NCBI GenBank assembly: GCA_030770535.1
Contig: JASVEC010000004.1
Coordinates: forward strand, 496,001-560,000
Source of the DNA: Batkoa obscura
Taxonomy: Eukaryota > Entomophthoromycota > Entomophthoromycetes > Entomophthorales > Batkoaceae
DNA length: 64,000 bases
Direction of reading: 5' to 3'
The notes below the pieces were generated by a model. It saw only the letters and a list, made by a program, of their open reading frames with translations. It made no database searches and was not told the origin of the DNA. Both the position numbers and the translations under genes were made by a program. Position 1 is the first letter of the stretch. Each line of letters begins with the position of its first letter. Positions 34,393-45,365 of the stretch are shown in pieces.

Positions 34393-35794
34393 TCAGCCAT
34401 TATTGATATGATCACTCCATTTAGATATGATATTCTTTATATTTTTCCACCCAGGGTAAAAATCTTTTAATGCAACGAAGCCTTCTGTGAGTAATTTAAA
34501 ATACGTACTTCTATCTATTAGAAACCAATCTTCATGATCACTCTCACATCCCTTACAAATATTCTATAAAATTATAAGATTAATTTTTCAATATTACCAT
34601 AAACCTTACTTTACTTCCCTTTCCAAAATGAACAAGTTTTTGTTCCAAATGGAGTTTGATTAACTCCTTTAATTTATACATGTCATTACATTGAATTGTC
34701 AACAAATAGTTGATATTTAATGGTGAATCAGATTTACGACACGATTTGAATACAGGACATTCTATTAACTTATCCCGATTTGATGACTTTATATTCATAG
34801 AAGTTCCAATTTTATAGTAAACTTTTCCTCCTGATTCCCATGAAGCTACCTTTGATTTAGTGCTTTTGGAAGCATTGTTTTTTCTATTACTTCCTGGCGG
34901 TAGTGTTGCATAAATATAAATCTCGCCTAATTTATTATCCCCTCGTTTATTATAAACTTCTTTCAAGCTCATAATTACATCATTGTTTAAACCCTTTAAT
35001 AACGAGGATGCTATTGATTTTTCGCTATAGACGCTTTCATTGCTTTGATTGCCTTGATTGCTTTCAGCATTTGAGCTTAATGCTCTAAATGATTTGTGTT
35101 CTTCAGAATAGCTTTATTGATTAGCTTGTAATTTAATTTTATAAACTGTTTTTACCTACTGAGATTAGAAGACGGACAAAGGATCCTTGGAAGCCTAAAA
35201 GTTCTAGTTAACTTTTCAGATTGTTTAAAGCTTTGGTACGAATACCTTCCATATAGATAATCTCCATTTTTATTGGAATTATTTGATTCTTCTTCCATTA
35301 TATGCATCATTTGGTGGTTATAGCAAAACCATCTTTCAATAGGCATACCATAATCAATTCCTGATATATCAGTTTTTCTACAATAGTTTCCATATTCATC
35401 ATAATAAGAACAATAACGTATGGTGCAATCTATATCATAAGGCAATCTATTATCGGTGTTTTTTACATTACCTTCTTCTTCGCTTTGGGATGAGTCTGAT
35501 GAATATAAAAGGTGTTCCCTACATATATACATTTTTTTGATTTTATCATTGCCAAAAACAAATGACTTGAAATTTTCGCACTTATAATTTACATCTTCTG
35601 GATCTACATACTGGCATCCTACATAAATAATTATTATATCTGGTTTTTCTTCTTTATAAATCAAGTCTTCACTTGGCACTATACTATCTGTTATATCAGA
35701 TGGTGGATCCAAGTTTACTAAAACACCTAATTATTGATTTCAAATAAGATTATTTTACATCGGACTCACCATACTGATCTAAACAATTGTGCAT
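34393..35794 (-). CDS. T5orf172 (DUF1766)-like protein, GIY-YIG-related
   Basis: Four exons by frame and splice reconstruction: 35770-35794, 35156-35717, 34610-35111, 34393-34563, giving 419 residues. The N-terminal half has two Cys/His clusters that look like zinc modules: C...C...YICREH (about 43-80) and CTIRYCSYYDEYGNYC...FCYNHQ (about 108-146). The C-terminal half (about 245-410) has GEIYIYATLP, VYYKIGTSMNIKSSNRDKL, LIECPVF, a LKELIKLHLEQKL helix and WFLIDRSTYF. This order resembles the T5orf172/DUF1766 branch of the GIY-YIG nuclease-like fold found in many fungi, whose function is unknown. The usual KxGRT appears as KIGTS, so the nuclease-type arginine is not obvious. Intron 2 ends in AAG. 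Confidence 0.7.
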
Positions 35795-36162
35795 ACTCTT
35801 TTGTTTTTCGTTTTTTAAAGTTGAACGCTTTCTACCTATTTTAGTACAAAAGATAATATTAAAAGATTGAGCTACTCATTTTTATTAATATCTAAAAATC
35901 AATGATCCAATTAAATAGCAATTTTTTTGATGACATAGTAAGCGTTTCAAGCTAAATATAGTAAATCAATTAATTTTTCTTTTAAAAATCCTATAGTTTA
36001 TCAACTTGGGGTAAATAATTTCAAAGTTACTATATATATATAATATAACGTAAATAAATTTTCTATTGAATATTATTTAATTAAAAAGCAAAACTGGTAC
36101 ATTTCGCTTAACTTAAGAACTTTGTACTTATCTTAGTTTTAGCAGCTAAAATCACAGGTCCT
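35795..36162. other. Intergenic, no feature seen
   Basis: Promoter side of the T5orf172 gene and of the ruined HTH-array gene. A short (AT)n run near 36036. Nothing else. Confidence 0.35.
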
Positions 36163-37740
36163 AATGGAAGAATAAATAAGTTAATAAGAAACAAGAAAAC
36201 AGCAGTGGTCAAACCTATAATAAATTAAGTAAAGAGGTCAAAACAGAATTATATAAGTTAGTAACTGAATAAAAAAAGTCTATAAAAGAAGCAGTTGAAT
36301 CATTGCTTATTAAATATTATATTGAAGCATAGTTTGTTTGTAAAAAAACAAAAAGGCTATATAAAAATATAAGTGCAAAGCAAAAGAATGTGGAAGAGAG
36401 TGGTAGATCTAAGGATGCTATTATTAAAACAGGTGCTAAATAAGTGATGAAAACAAGAAAGGTTTATAGAAATTAATAGTTAAACAAAAAATGCTTTTAA
36501 AAAAAACAACAAAGTGTGAAATATTGCTTTATTAGCTCTCGAATTGATTATAACACAACAATCACTTAAGTTGCTGTATTCTCAAGTTCAAACACAATCA
36601 ATTCAGAGTCCCTTATTTTGATTTGCTGCGAGAATTTCTAACTTCATATTGCAAACAATATTATCCTCTCGTTTTGATATCCATACTTATTGGAGTATAA
36701 AAGAGATTCTTCAATATGATAACTCGGGGCTTTTTAACTGAATTACTCCCTGATATCGTACTATTAATAAAGCCACTAAGTCTTTCTGACAACATCTTAC
36801 GTAGATTTTACAGTAGTATTGTCTATTCTATTTGTTTTACATAGTTCGTAACTTATTACGTATTATTCCTATTCATTTAAGTCTATCTTAGTTATATAAA
36901 CTAAGACCGTTCGACTCAAGGCAAGTTAATCAAGCAAGAACTGTTTTTAACTCCTACCACTGAGAACCAACTTTCACAAAAGCAACTATTTATTAATCAT
37001 GGCAGTGCGTTAAAAATTAGTGTTTAAAAAAAAGTAAAAATAAAGCAAATACAGAAAAAAAGTATTGAAAGCAATAACAGTTTAGTACATTTTATTAGAA
37101 AATTTAATAATAAAATAAGCACTTAAACTAAAAAAATTATAAAAATTAGTAAATGAGGAAAGTTTTTAAAAAAAAGTAGTGGAAAAACTGTTTATTAAAT
37201 ATAGTACTACAAGAACTATTATTTACAAAAGAAAACTGAAAAAAACTGAAAATGTAAAAAGATTAAATATAGAAAATAATGATCTAAATAAACATTAATA
37301 AAATAAATAATAAAACAGGTAAAAAAAAACAAAAAAAAAACAAAAAAAAAGAGCTAATAGTCAATTAAAGAAAGATTGTAAAAAAAGTAGTAATATGTTT
37401 ATTTGTTGAATATAATAATATAAAATAGCTTATTTATTTATATATAAAAACTAAAAAAGCTGCAAATAAAAAAAATCAAGTATAGAAGAAAAAAATGATA
37501 CAATAATTATATTAATAAAATACATGATAAAATAAATGATGAAATTAAGGGAAAATGATGGAATTTAGAGGAAAAGTATAGCTATTTTATGAAAAAACTA
37601 GCTGAATTATTGTTTATTAAGTTTTATATAATATTATATATTATACTAAAGAAAAAAATAGTTAAAAAAAGTAGAAAAAAAAGATTTAAAAAGTATTATC
37701 AAAAGTTGAAAATATTAATTAAAATATAAAAGTGTTTAAT
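36163..37740 (+). pseudogene. Ruined HTH-array gene split by an LTR
   Basis: From the ATG at 36163 the sequence follows the minus-strand gene starting at 44833 (ATGGAAGAA...) but is full of stops. Module traces are plain: ELYKLVTE*KKSIKEAVESLLIKY, then after the LTR at 36515-36978 LFIN-GSALKI, then KLVNEE-FLKK...EKLFIKYSTT further on. Most stops sit where relatives have Gln or Trp codons. The sequence is much more AT-rich than the intact gene at 49050-50369. A relic of the same family, disabled by many substitutions and by insertion. Confidence 0.65.
36515..36978. mobile_element. Solo LTR-like fossil with AAAG target duplication
   Basis: 464 bp, TGTGAAATATTGC... to ...ACCAACTTTCACA, flanked by AAAG at 36511-36514 and 36979-36982. 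Contains GGAGTATAAAAGAG (TATA box) and AATAAAGCC (polyadenylation-like). The best-preserved member with clear edges. It lies inside the ruined HTH-array gene. Family (Ty1/copia or Ty3) cannot be told without internal genes. Confidence 0.75.
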
Positions 37741-37870
37741 TATTAATATTAATTTATTGTTATATTTTAATAAAAGAAGTCAAGCCAATTATTGATTATT
37801 TACTATTATATAAACTATATAAATTTATAAATATTAATTATTTTAGCTATAGAAATAAAATTTATAAGAT

Positions 37871-37965
37871 AGGGATGTATTTTTGTTTAAGAATTTTACT
37901 AACAATATTTCCACTCAAATAGCGCTTAAAAAATGAAAAGTAATGAAACCGAAAAAAACATCCTC
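37871..37965 (-). repeat. MITE (family M) at the edge of a transposase relic
   Basis: AGGGATGTATTTTTG... to ...GAAAAAAACATCCTC, with the core ACTCAAATAGCGC. Somewhat diverged ends. The transposase relic begins directly after it. Confidence 0.65.
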
Positions 37966-38656
37966 TTTTTTTGATTTATCAGATACTGGGCAATAATGTA
38001 TTTTATTATTGTATTTTTTATATTTTTTTTATATTTTTGTTTTTATATTTTACCCAATGCTTTAAAATTATTTTTCTATTGTAAAAATTTTTTAAAATGT
38101 CTATCAATCATATTTTTTTTATAATATTTAGCAAAAAAGTTGATCAATATTTAAACTATTATTTATTTTATAAATTTCTTTAAATATATAATATAAAAAC
38201 TTTTAAGTTTAAGATAATCTACTTATATATTAATTTTTATAAACTTTTTAAATAAAAGCTCTTTAAATATTAAATCAATTAAACAGTCTCCTGCATATGC
38301 TGAATTATGATTTGTTATTTCAGATAAATAATTGAAATAAACTTTGGCTATTGTTTTATTACTTAAATATAAAACACTAAACTTTGATACTGATATGGAG
38401 GTGTTTTTTTTTGCTTCACTATTTTTTCCATGTTTTAAGCGCTATTTGTGCGGAAAAATTGTTAGTAAAATTCTTAAACACAAAAGTACATCCTCATGTA
38501 TTATTTTTTTACTTTTATTCGATATATATATATTATCTGATGAATATTTATTATTTTTATTATTTTTATTATTTTTATTGAATTTTGATAAAATAATTAA
38601 ATTACTAAATAAATGTCATATAATAATTTTAATTTGCTTATTTATATTTATATATT
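37966..38656 (-). pseudogene. Ruined second copy of the transposase, with MITE
   Basis: 37966-38392 aligns with 2660-3250 of the resident transposon (starting at TCAGATACTGG and passing through TCTCCTGCATATGCTGAAT), and 38500-38656 aligns with about 3650-3780. The stretch between (about 400 bases of the better copy) is missing, and the MITE at 38396-38496 sits at the junction. Most differences read C-to-T or G-to-A relative to the better copy. It is a relic of a DNA transposon of the same family. Confidence 0.7.
38396..38496 (+). repeat. MITE (family M) inside the transposase relic
   Basis: TGGAGGTGTTTTTTTTTGCTTCA... to ...AAAAGTACATCCTCA, core GCGCTATTTGTGCGG. Left flank TA, right flank TG. 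Confidence 0.75.
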
Positions 38657-38763
38657 ATATTTTTAAATACAAAATCTATTACATCTGGTTTAAATGTTAA
38701 TAAAAATTCATTTTTAATTTCCTGTAACAATTGTATAATTTGATTCTTATTATCAGTACTCAT
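38657..38763 (-). pseudogene. Stray fragment of the MED1 first exon
   Basis: On the minus strand from the ATG at 38761-38763 it reads MSTDNKNQIIQLLQEIKNE and on to VIDFVF. This is nearly identical to the first 33 codons of MED1 at 45366, apart from a three-base deletion and a few substitutions. It stops abruptly where the transposase relic begins. A truncated duplicate, not a gene. Confidence 0.85.
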
Positions 38764-38844
38764 TATAAAAAATTAAAAATTAAAAACTTAGTTAAAATTT
38801 CTAAAAAAATGTCATGTAATAAAAACAACTGTAAACAATTTGAT

Positions 38845-39587
38845 TTATTGCTCTGCTATTTCAGCAATTGGATTAGCATGTATAGTAATAGATTGAATAC
38901 GTATTGGTTTTAATGGACGATTTTTTTCATCAGTTGATGTATTTTCAATATCTTCTAAAGTAGTATCTGATCCATAAATGACTTTACCAAAAATAGTATA
39001 TTTGGTATCTAAATGGGATTGTTTAGAATAAGTAATAAAGAATTGACTACCATTAGTATCGGCTCCACTATTAGCCATACTGACTATCCCTCTACAATGA
39101 TGCTAGAATAAAGGGTTAGTTATGAATATTAGAAGATAAGCAAATGAATTACTCTTAATGTAGATTTGATTTCATCTTCAAATTTATTTCCCCATATTGA
39201 TACTCCTCCTTTACCAGTTCCTATATTTTGGTTTATTAATACTATTCTTATAATCTTTTAAAATCTCTTTTTCTAACCTGTTGGATCACCAGTCTAAATA
39301 ATAAATAAATAAATAAAAATATGAAACTAATTTTCTTACTTGCATCATAAAGCCTTTGATATTTCGATGAATTAAACAGTTATCATAATATCCACTAGCA
39401 CATAGAGCTAAAAAGTTCTTAAAACTCAGATAATCTAAAATAAATAATTTTTAATTTACTTCGGCTGCTTTAGGTACACTCTCGCAAAATACTTCTATTT
39501 TTAAATCCCCTAAATCGGTATGTAAAGTGACTGACTAATTGAATAATTTAGCTGATGTTGGTTAATTTTGCTAATATCAAATACCAT
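38845..39587 (-). CDS. PPIL3: Cyclophilin-type peptidyl-prolyl isomerase, PPIL3 class
   Basis: Six exons: 39585-39587 (the start codon alone plus 5' leader), 39460-39534, 39340-39417, 39278-39293 (16 nt), 39153-39220, 38845-39102, giving 165 residues, the PPIL3 length. Reads [24 protein letters not shown]..., [16 protein letters not shown] (with the catalytic Arg), [32 protein letters not shown] and a HANP end. All are diagnostic of PPIL3, a spliceosome-associated cyclophilin in animals and fission yeast (Cyp10). The fragment at 38657-38763 lies just past its stop. Intron 2 ends in AAG. Confidence 0.93.
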
Positions 39588-39838
39588 TTTGTATGAATTT
39601 ATATATAAATTAGATTAAAAACAGTTTTTTTAATAAAAATTGATTTTAATTTATGCAACTGGATAAAAAAACAAATTTGCATTAAAAAACGCTAACATAA
39701 CTTATCAATTAAAGTATTTACTTGAATATATAAAAACGACTTTACTAAAAAATAATAATTCAACGATAATAAACCAAAGTATAATTTTTAATAAGGATAT
39801 AAAAAACAGAATCAACTATACAATAAAAGTAGAATAAT

Positions 39839-40742
39839 TTAAATATCAATACGCCATAATTCCAATTCCACACAATTAAATTCTTCTTGTGGACCAGCTA
39901 ATGGTAAATTATCAAATGTAGAACATTTACTAGATATTCCTAAATTTAAATCACCGTCAATCCATAAGCCGTATTTACCATCACTAATATAAATAACAAT
40001 AATTAGATATAAAATATATATTAAATAGAAATTTACCTTCCACCCACTGAAATAAACGTTGTTTCACATAAAATGTTGTAATGATTTTTACCTGTCCATT
40101 CAAATGTAAATAAATGACTATCTTCATTTGTTGCTGCTATTTCTCTTGGATCGCCAAAACGCCATAAAAAACTATATAAATTATTTGTATTTAAATAAAT
40201 TTTGAAATTAATAATTAAAATATAATATTTACCATTCCCCACTACCATAATAATTAGGATGTGACATCACTTGATCGGATAAAAAAGCACCAAATACCTT
40301 TTATAAAATAACTCATTAAATTGTATACATTTTAAATCACAAACTATTTTTTACTTACCTGATCTTCTGAATCTCTAATAGCTAATAAACAAGGACCCGA
40401 ATCTTTAGCTCTATGAAATAAAGTAGATATACTTAAACCGTGTTGATCAATGCTATATAATAAACTCCAAGATCTAGCTAACTTTAAAACTGCAGGTAAT
40501 TTATCAACTAACTAATGATTTTCTTTTGATTTAATATAAAAAATCTTTAATTATAAATTTCAATTTTTATTTACCTTATTAGCCATCTTTTGAGTTAATA
40601 CACATTCATTAGTAGTTCTACCTAATAAATTAATTTTTTGAGGTTCTAACTGAAAACCATCTTCTACGGACTTCATTAAGGGTACTGTTTTAGCTCGTAA
40701 TAATGGGGGACTATTAGTAAACATTTTTAAAATTAAACACAT
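39839..40742 (-). CDS. OXR1: TLDc-domain oxidation resistance protein (OXR1 type)
   Basis: Five exons: 40575-40742, 40359-40511, 40233-40297, 40037-40171, 39839-39983, giving 221 residues (215 if the second Met, at 40724, is used). The TLDc domain fills most of it: WSLLYSIDQHGLSISTLFHRA, LLAIRDSEDQVFGAFLSDQV (across a splice), HLFTFEWTGKNHYN, GKYGLWIDGDLNLGISSKCSTFDN and CVELELW near the end. TLDc proteins protect against oxidative damage and regulate the V-ATPase (yeast Oxr1); that is family knowledge. No LysM or GRAM domain, as for the short fungal forms. It lies 250 bases upstream of PPIL3 on the same strand. Confidence 0.92.
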
Positions 40743-41685
40743 TGAAATGTATCTTTTTTCTTAAATTGATATTTGGTTGAAGTTAAGTTCTGGAAATAAT
40801 GGCATCAATCCACTCTTTTATTGGTTTCTGCTTAATATATAAGGCCCTTGATTTGCTAGTAACTTTATAACGAATATCGCTTCCCTTATTTAGATCACTT
40901 TTAATAAAATTGAGTCTTTTTTTCACATCACGTGGAAATTAGATTTAGACACTAACTACTAAATCCTCATCAATTTGAAAACAGTAATTTAAGTTTTATT
41001 ATTGATAGTTATCTTACTAATTTAAAAATGATAAAATATATTATCAATAGTTTATCATCTTTAATTAATAGTTTTAAAATTTCACTTTGTTAAGTGTGTA
41101 TTAAGTTAAAGATTTCAATATAATTTATTTTTCCTGTAATAACTAAATTAGATATTAGCTTAGTCCAATTTCAACTCAATAATATTCAATTACAAAACAA
41201 AACCAATGATTTATCTCAAAGTGGAAATCAACACCTTGTTCGGTTCAACTCAGAATTCTAACCTGTTTAAAGATAAAGAATAGTTATGTGGATGTTCATT
41301 AAACCAAAGGGTAATAGTTAGAATATTCTTATACTGAATTCGGTCTATCGTTTTGTCCATATTGTTTCAATTAAAAGACCGAAATTTCACTATAAATTCA
41401 AGTTATGAGTGTAATAGAATGTAGTATGTTTACATAAATTCAAATTGGACTTGAATTTCGAAATACTTGTTTTATCATTTTATGGTAGAAATGAGTTATC
41501 TAAAAGCTATAATTGCTTTAATATTTTAAAATAAAAATAAAGTTTCAGTTTAGTATCTTAATTTATAAATAACTCATAAGATTCTAATATTTGAAATAAT
41601 CACTGTTATATTAAACAACTTCAAGTAGAACAGATAACTATTTTATTGAATGAAATATTAAATTTTATGATTCAAAGATACTCCA
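40743..41685. other. Intergenic, OXR1 to OTC
   Basis: OXR1 promoter side and OTC 3' flank. I see no repeat or gene; the word TTCAACTCAGAATTCTAACC near 41240 is just less AT-rich sequence. Confidence 0.35.
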
Positions 41686-42960
41686 TTATGCTTCTGGAAA
41701 ATGCTTCAAATGCATTAAAGAGTATAAAACAGCCATTATTGTCCATTTACGATTTTCAGCTTCTTGAAATACTAATGAACGATTTGAATAAAATACCTAA
41801 AAATATTAATAACTTTTCAAATTCATTAACTATCCTTTAGTTACCTCATCATCTACTTCATAAGGTTTTCTTGGTAAACAATGTAAAAATTTCCAATCTG
41901 GGTTAGCTTTTGATTTGCTAATTAAATCCATTGTAATTTGATATCCTTTAAAATCTAAAATTCTTTTATCAAATTCTTCTTCTTGTCCCATACTAACCCT
42001 AATAAATAATAATATTACTATAAATCAAATATATTAAACTTATTAATTTACCAAGTGTCAGTAACAATAACATTTGAATCTTTAATGGCTTCGATTGGGT
42101 CATTCAAAACCTCCAAATTAGCTCCAGATTTACTTGCTTCATTATTTGCAATTAATAATATTTCCTTTAATGGCTCATAACCTTTAGGACTTGAAATTGA
42201 TAAATGAATTTTAAATTTTGGTAATGTTAACATTAAACTATATAATACATTATTAACATCTCCAATCCAAGTCACTTTTTTTCCACTTAATGTATGAAAT
42301 AAATCCGTTTCTTCTGCTTTTTGAATGTTCATTTCTTGACAATAAGTTTCATGTAACGTCATTAAATCTGCTAAAATTTGAGTGGGATGATATTTATCAC
42401 TTAATGCATTCACTATTGGTACACTTGAATGTTTCATAAGTTCCTATGTTTATTTTGTTAAAATAAATAAATAAATAAAATGTTATCAAAATACTTACTT
42501 CAATTTCCGAATGACTACCTACTCTAGCTACAATACAATCTACCATACTTGATATAACTTTCGCTGAATCTAATAAAGTTTCATTCACATTTAACTGAAT
42601 GTCATTAGCACCTAAATAAAATGTTTTGGCACCTTAAAACAAATTAAATATTAAATTAAAACTATTGATAAAAAAATTACCTAATATATTAGCTGAAGTC
42701 TCTGTTGCTAATCGGGTTCTAGTGGAACGTTTAGAAAATAATAGTGCTACTGATTTGGAGCGTAATATTTGATCGTAGCTGGTAACGTTGTTTTTAATAT
42801 CCTTCTTGAATTTTATGGATGTTTTTACTAAGTGATTAATTTGATTGGCATTTAAATCTTTTAAAGTTTCAAAGCTGGTGATCTTATTGCTGTAGCTTCG
42901 TATCACTGTCTTGTATTTCAATGACTGATATGCTTTTGATTGAATTGGTTTTAAAAACAT
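41686..42960 (-). CDS. ARG3: Ornithine carbamoyltransferase, mitochondrial
   Basis: Makes citrulline from ornithine and carbamoyl phosphate in arginine synthesis. Five exons: 42681-42960, 42499-42632, 42052-42443, 41845-41998, 41686-41796, giving 356 residues. The first ~25 residues are basic, Ser-rich and acid-free, a mitochondrial targeting peptide. Carbamoyl-phosphate motif STRTR (79-83), DTW at a splice junction, MGQEEE (272-277) and the ornithine-site HCLPR (308-312) are all present. The C-terminal helix [24 protein letters not shown] is typical. Yeast places this enzyme in the cytosol, but most fungi use mitochondria, which the leader supports here. The first intron ends in AAG. Confidence 0.95.
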
Positions 42961-43780
42961 TAATATTATTTTGAAGGATTAATTTTTGAATTTTTTTTCT
43001 TTTTATACGTCACCTTTCTAATAATGACTCACTATTTTTAATCATGAGAGATAATTAATATGGAATATTGCTTATCACCATAAACCTAATGCTAAGATCA
43101 AATTTGGCTGGAGCCTTGATATAGTACTTGAAGATAAAGTTTTTAATTATAATGTAGTTTAAACATCAAAAAAACACTATAAGATTAAAAGATCAGAGCC
43201 TTATTGGCTATGGATTCAGTTTGCTCAAAAACACAAGCTTTAAAAGCATACTGCCCTCTCTTATTAAGTTCTAAAATAACAGATTGTATTTTTAGAAACT
43301 GTTATAATAACAAATATAAATATAAATATAAATATAAATATTCATATATAAATCTAACTTCACTATTGAACATTTTTACACTCAAACTTTATTAAAAACT
43401 AAATTCTACTACTGAAATAAAAGATACTTTAAAACTGTAATTATAAACTAAAGCTTTATATTTATATTTGAGTAAAATCTTATTAAGCTTAAACTTAATT
43501 ATATTTAAAATTTTTTTAGCACTTTATACTTTTTATTTTTATAGTCATAGTTAACCCTTTCCAGTTTATAAAAAAACATATTTTATTTTATACAACTAAT
43601 AAATAATCAATTTTATATAGTTTATATAAAAATATAATGTTAGCTTATCATCAATAATATATATTATTTTTTAATTTTTTAAGCTTTTAAACATCTGATT
43701 TCCTTTATTTTCACTTTCTCCTAACTGGTTTTTCCCCCTTGATATAATGCTAGATGCTATATTAGAATCAACAGACAACC
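42961..43780. other. Gene-free stretch upstream of OTC
   Basis: Contains a short (ATAAAT)n run near 43312-43340 and AT-rich sequence. No gene seen. Confidence 0.35.
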
Positions 43781-43782
43781 AG

Positions 43783-44066
43783 TCATCAATTATAATACTG
43801 CTGAAAAAAATATCAATAATAATAAGAAAGTATTAAAAGAGGCAGTAAAGGCAAAAAAATAGAATAATAATATTCCTTTACTAACTTCCATAAAAGCTAT
43901 TTAATTTCTGTATTTGTTTTATCATTTAAATTTGTGATAAACTTAATTAGCTCTAAATTCCTTATGTCTATTTTTTTTGCCTTTACTGCCTCTTTTAATG
44001 CTTTCTTATTATTGTTGATATTTTTTTCAGTAGTATTATAATTGATGACTGATTGTTTCACTGCTT
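43783..44066. repeat. ~88-bp inverted repeat made from an HTH-array segment
   Basis: 43783-43870 (AACCAGTCATCAATTATAAT...) is repeated as reverse complement at about 43974-44066, with a few mismatches and a ~100-bp loop. Both arms are pieces of the HTH-array coding sequence, so a module edge was duplicated in inverted orientation. The RNA could fold into a long hairpin. Confidence 0.7.
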
Positions 44067-44833
44067 CTTTTGTAGCATTTCTTTGATTGATTACTAAGTC
44101 TGATTAATTTATTTTAAATTGATTGCTTACTTTTACAAGATTTATTGACAAAGTTAGGTAAATTATTACCTTCCATCATGTCAACTTTTCCCGCATTTAT
44201 ACCCTTTCTTAATCTTTTTCTTTACATTGGAATAATCTTTAATGTACTTTCATATTTGACAAGTAAATATTCTGCTGCTTCTTTTATGAGCTTTTCTTGA
44301 TTTAATACTAAATCCAACAGATTCTTTTTAATATCCTTATTTATTCTATTACATCTCTTATCGATAAAGTCACTTAAGTTATCATTTTCTACATTTATTT
44401 CTCCTGTGTTTACAGCATCTTTTAAGCTTTTTCTTAATAAAATGTTCAGTGCAGTATCATAGTTAACAGACAATTATTTTGCCATTTCTTTTATAGGCTT
44501 TCCCTGTTCAACTAATAACTTGCATAATTCTTTTTTGGTCTTCTTACTTATTTTATTGCGTCTTCTATTAATAAAGCGTTTTGAATTACCATCTTGTTCC
44601 AAACTTTCATTCCTAATTTCAGGCTCTCTTTTATTTTTTTTGTTCTTTACAGAAATTGGCACTACATTCATATAGTTAATAGTCAACTCTTTCGATACTC
44701 TTTTAATGAAATTTCCCTGTTCATATACTAACTCACACAATCTCTTTCTAGTTTCAATGCTAATCTTATTATTGATTTGATTACTTCTGTTTTCTTGATC
44801 CTTATTATTTTGATTGCTTGTTCCTTCTTCCAT
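43885..44833 (-). pseudogene. Broken HTH-array gene (copy 1)
   Basis: Starts ATG at 44833 (MEEGTSNQNNKDQENRSNQI). Module traces: RKRLCELVYEQGNFIKRVSKELTINY, KKELCKLLVEQGKPIKEMAK, then an in-frame TAA (44474-44476) exactly where relatives have Gln, followed in the same frame by LSVNYDTALNILL, IKKNLLDLVLNQEKLIKEAAEYLLVKY, another stop (44222-44224) and a further decayed module to about 43885. Same plan as the intact 439-residue gene at 49050-50369. A few disabling changes only, so inactivation looks recent compared with the copy at 36163. Confidence 0.75.
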
Positions 44834-45365
44834 TAAAATTCATAACTTCGACTATCAAAAATAAAACAAGTAAAACAATTATAGATTAAGTATTAATCTT
44901 ATTAATTTTCTTTTTTAAATCAAATAATATTTTGATTAAGAATCTAAATTCAAAATAACTATCGTAGTGAAACAAAATAAGTTATTTAAAATATTAAATT
45001 ATGAGCCATCCCTTACTTAATATGATAGTGAATAACTTTCCAATTCTTATAAATTTGGTTTTATTAAATATAGTTAGATTTTGATAATTTGATTATGTTT
45101 ACAAAAAGACAATTTTCTTGAAACAAAGCAAGGTCAAGAGTGATTTTTTTCAACTAATCAAAAAGAGGGATTTTTCAATTGATGCATTGAATATTTTTTG
45201 GTATATGAATTTTACTAATAAGTTGTTCTATTTCTTAAATATAAAAGATCAAAAACAAAGCAAACAAAAAAAACAAAATTAATCTCATTTTTGAGTGCAA
45301 GAATATTTTCTATTGGAATTTAATTTTTTAAATCGTTTACCTTTTGAAGTCAATTGTTTTCAATA

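Noticed and set aside
30785-36978. LTRs at 30785 and 36515 as the two ends of one element
   Set aside because: They are in opposite orientation, each has its own 4-bp target duplication, and host-type genes lie between them.
38344-38913. Plus-strand frames of 60-118 residues
   Set aside because: They run across the transposase relic, the MITE and the MED1 fragment and have no coherent protein.
43312-43340. Short ATAAAT run as a CRISPR-like or minisatellite array
   Set aside because: Simple sequence only; no spacers and too short. No CRISPR array is expected in a nuclear genome, and none was seen.
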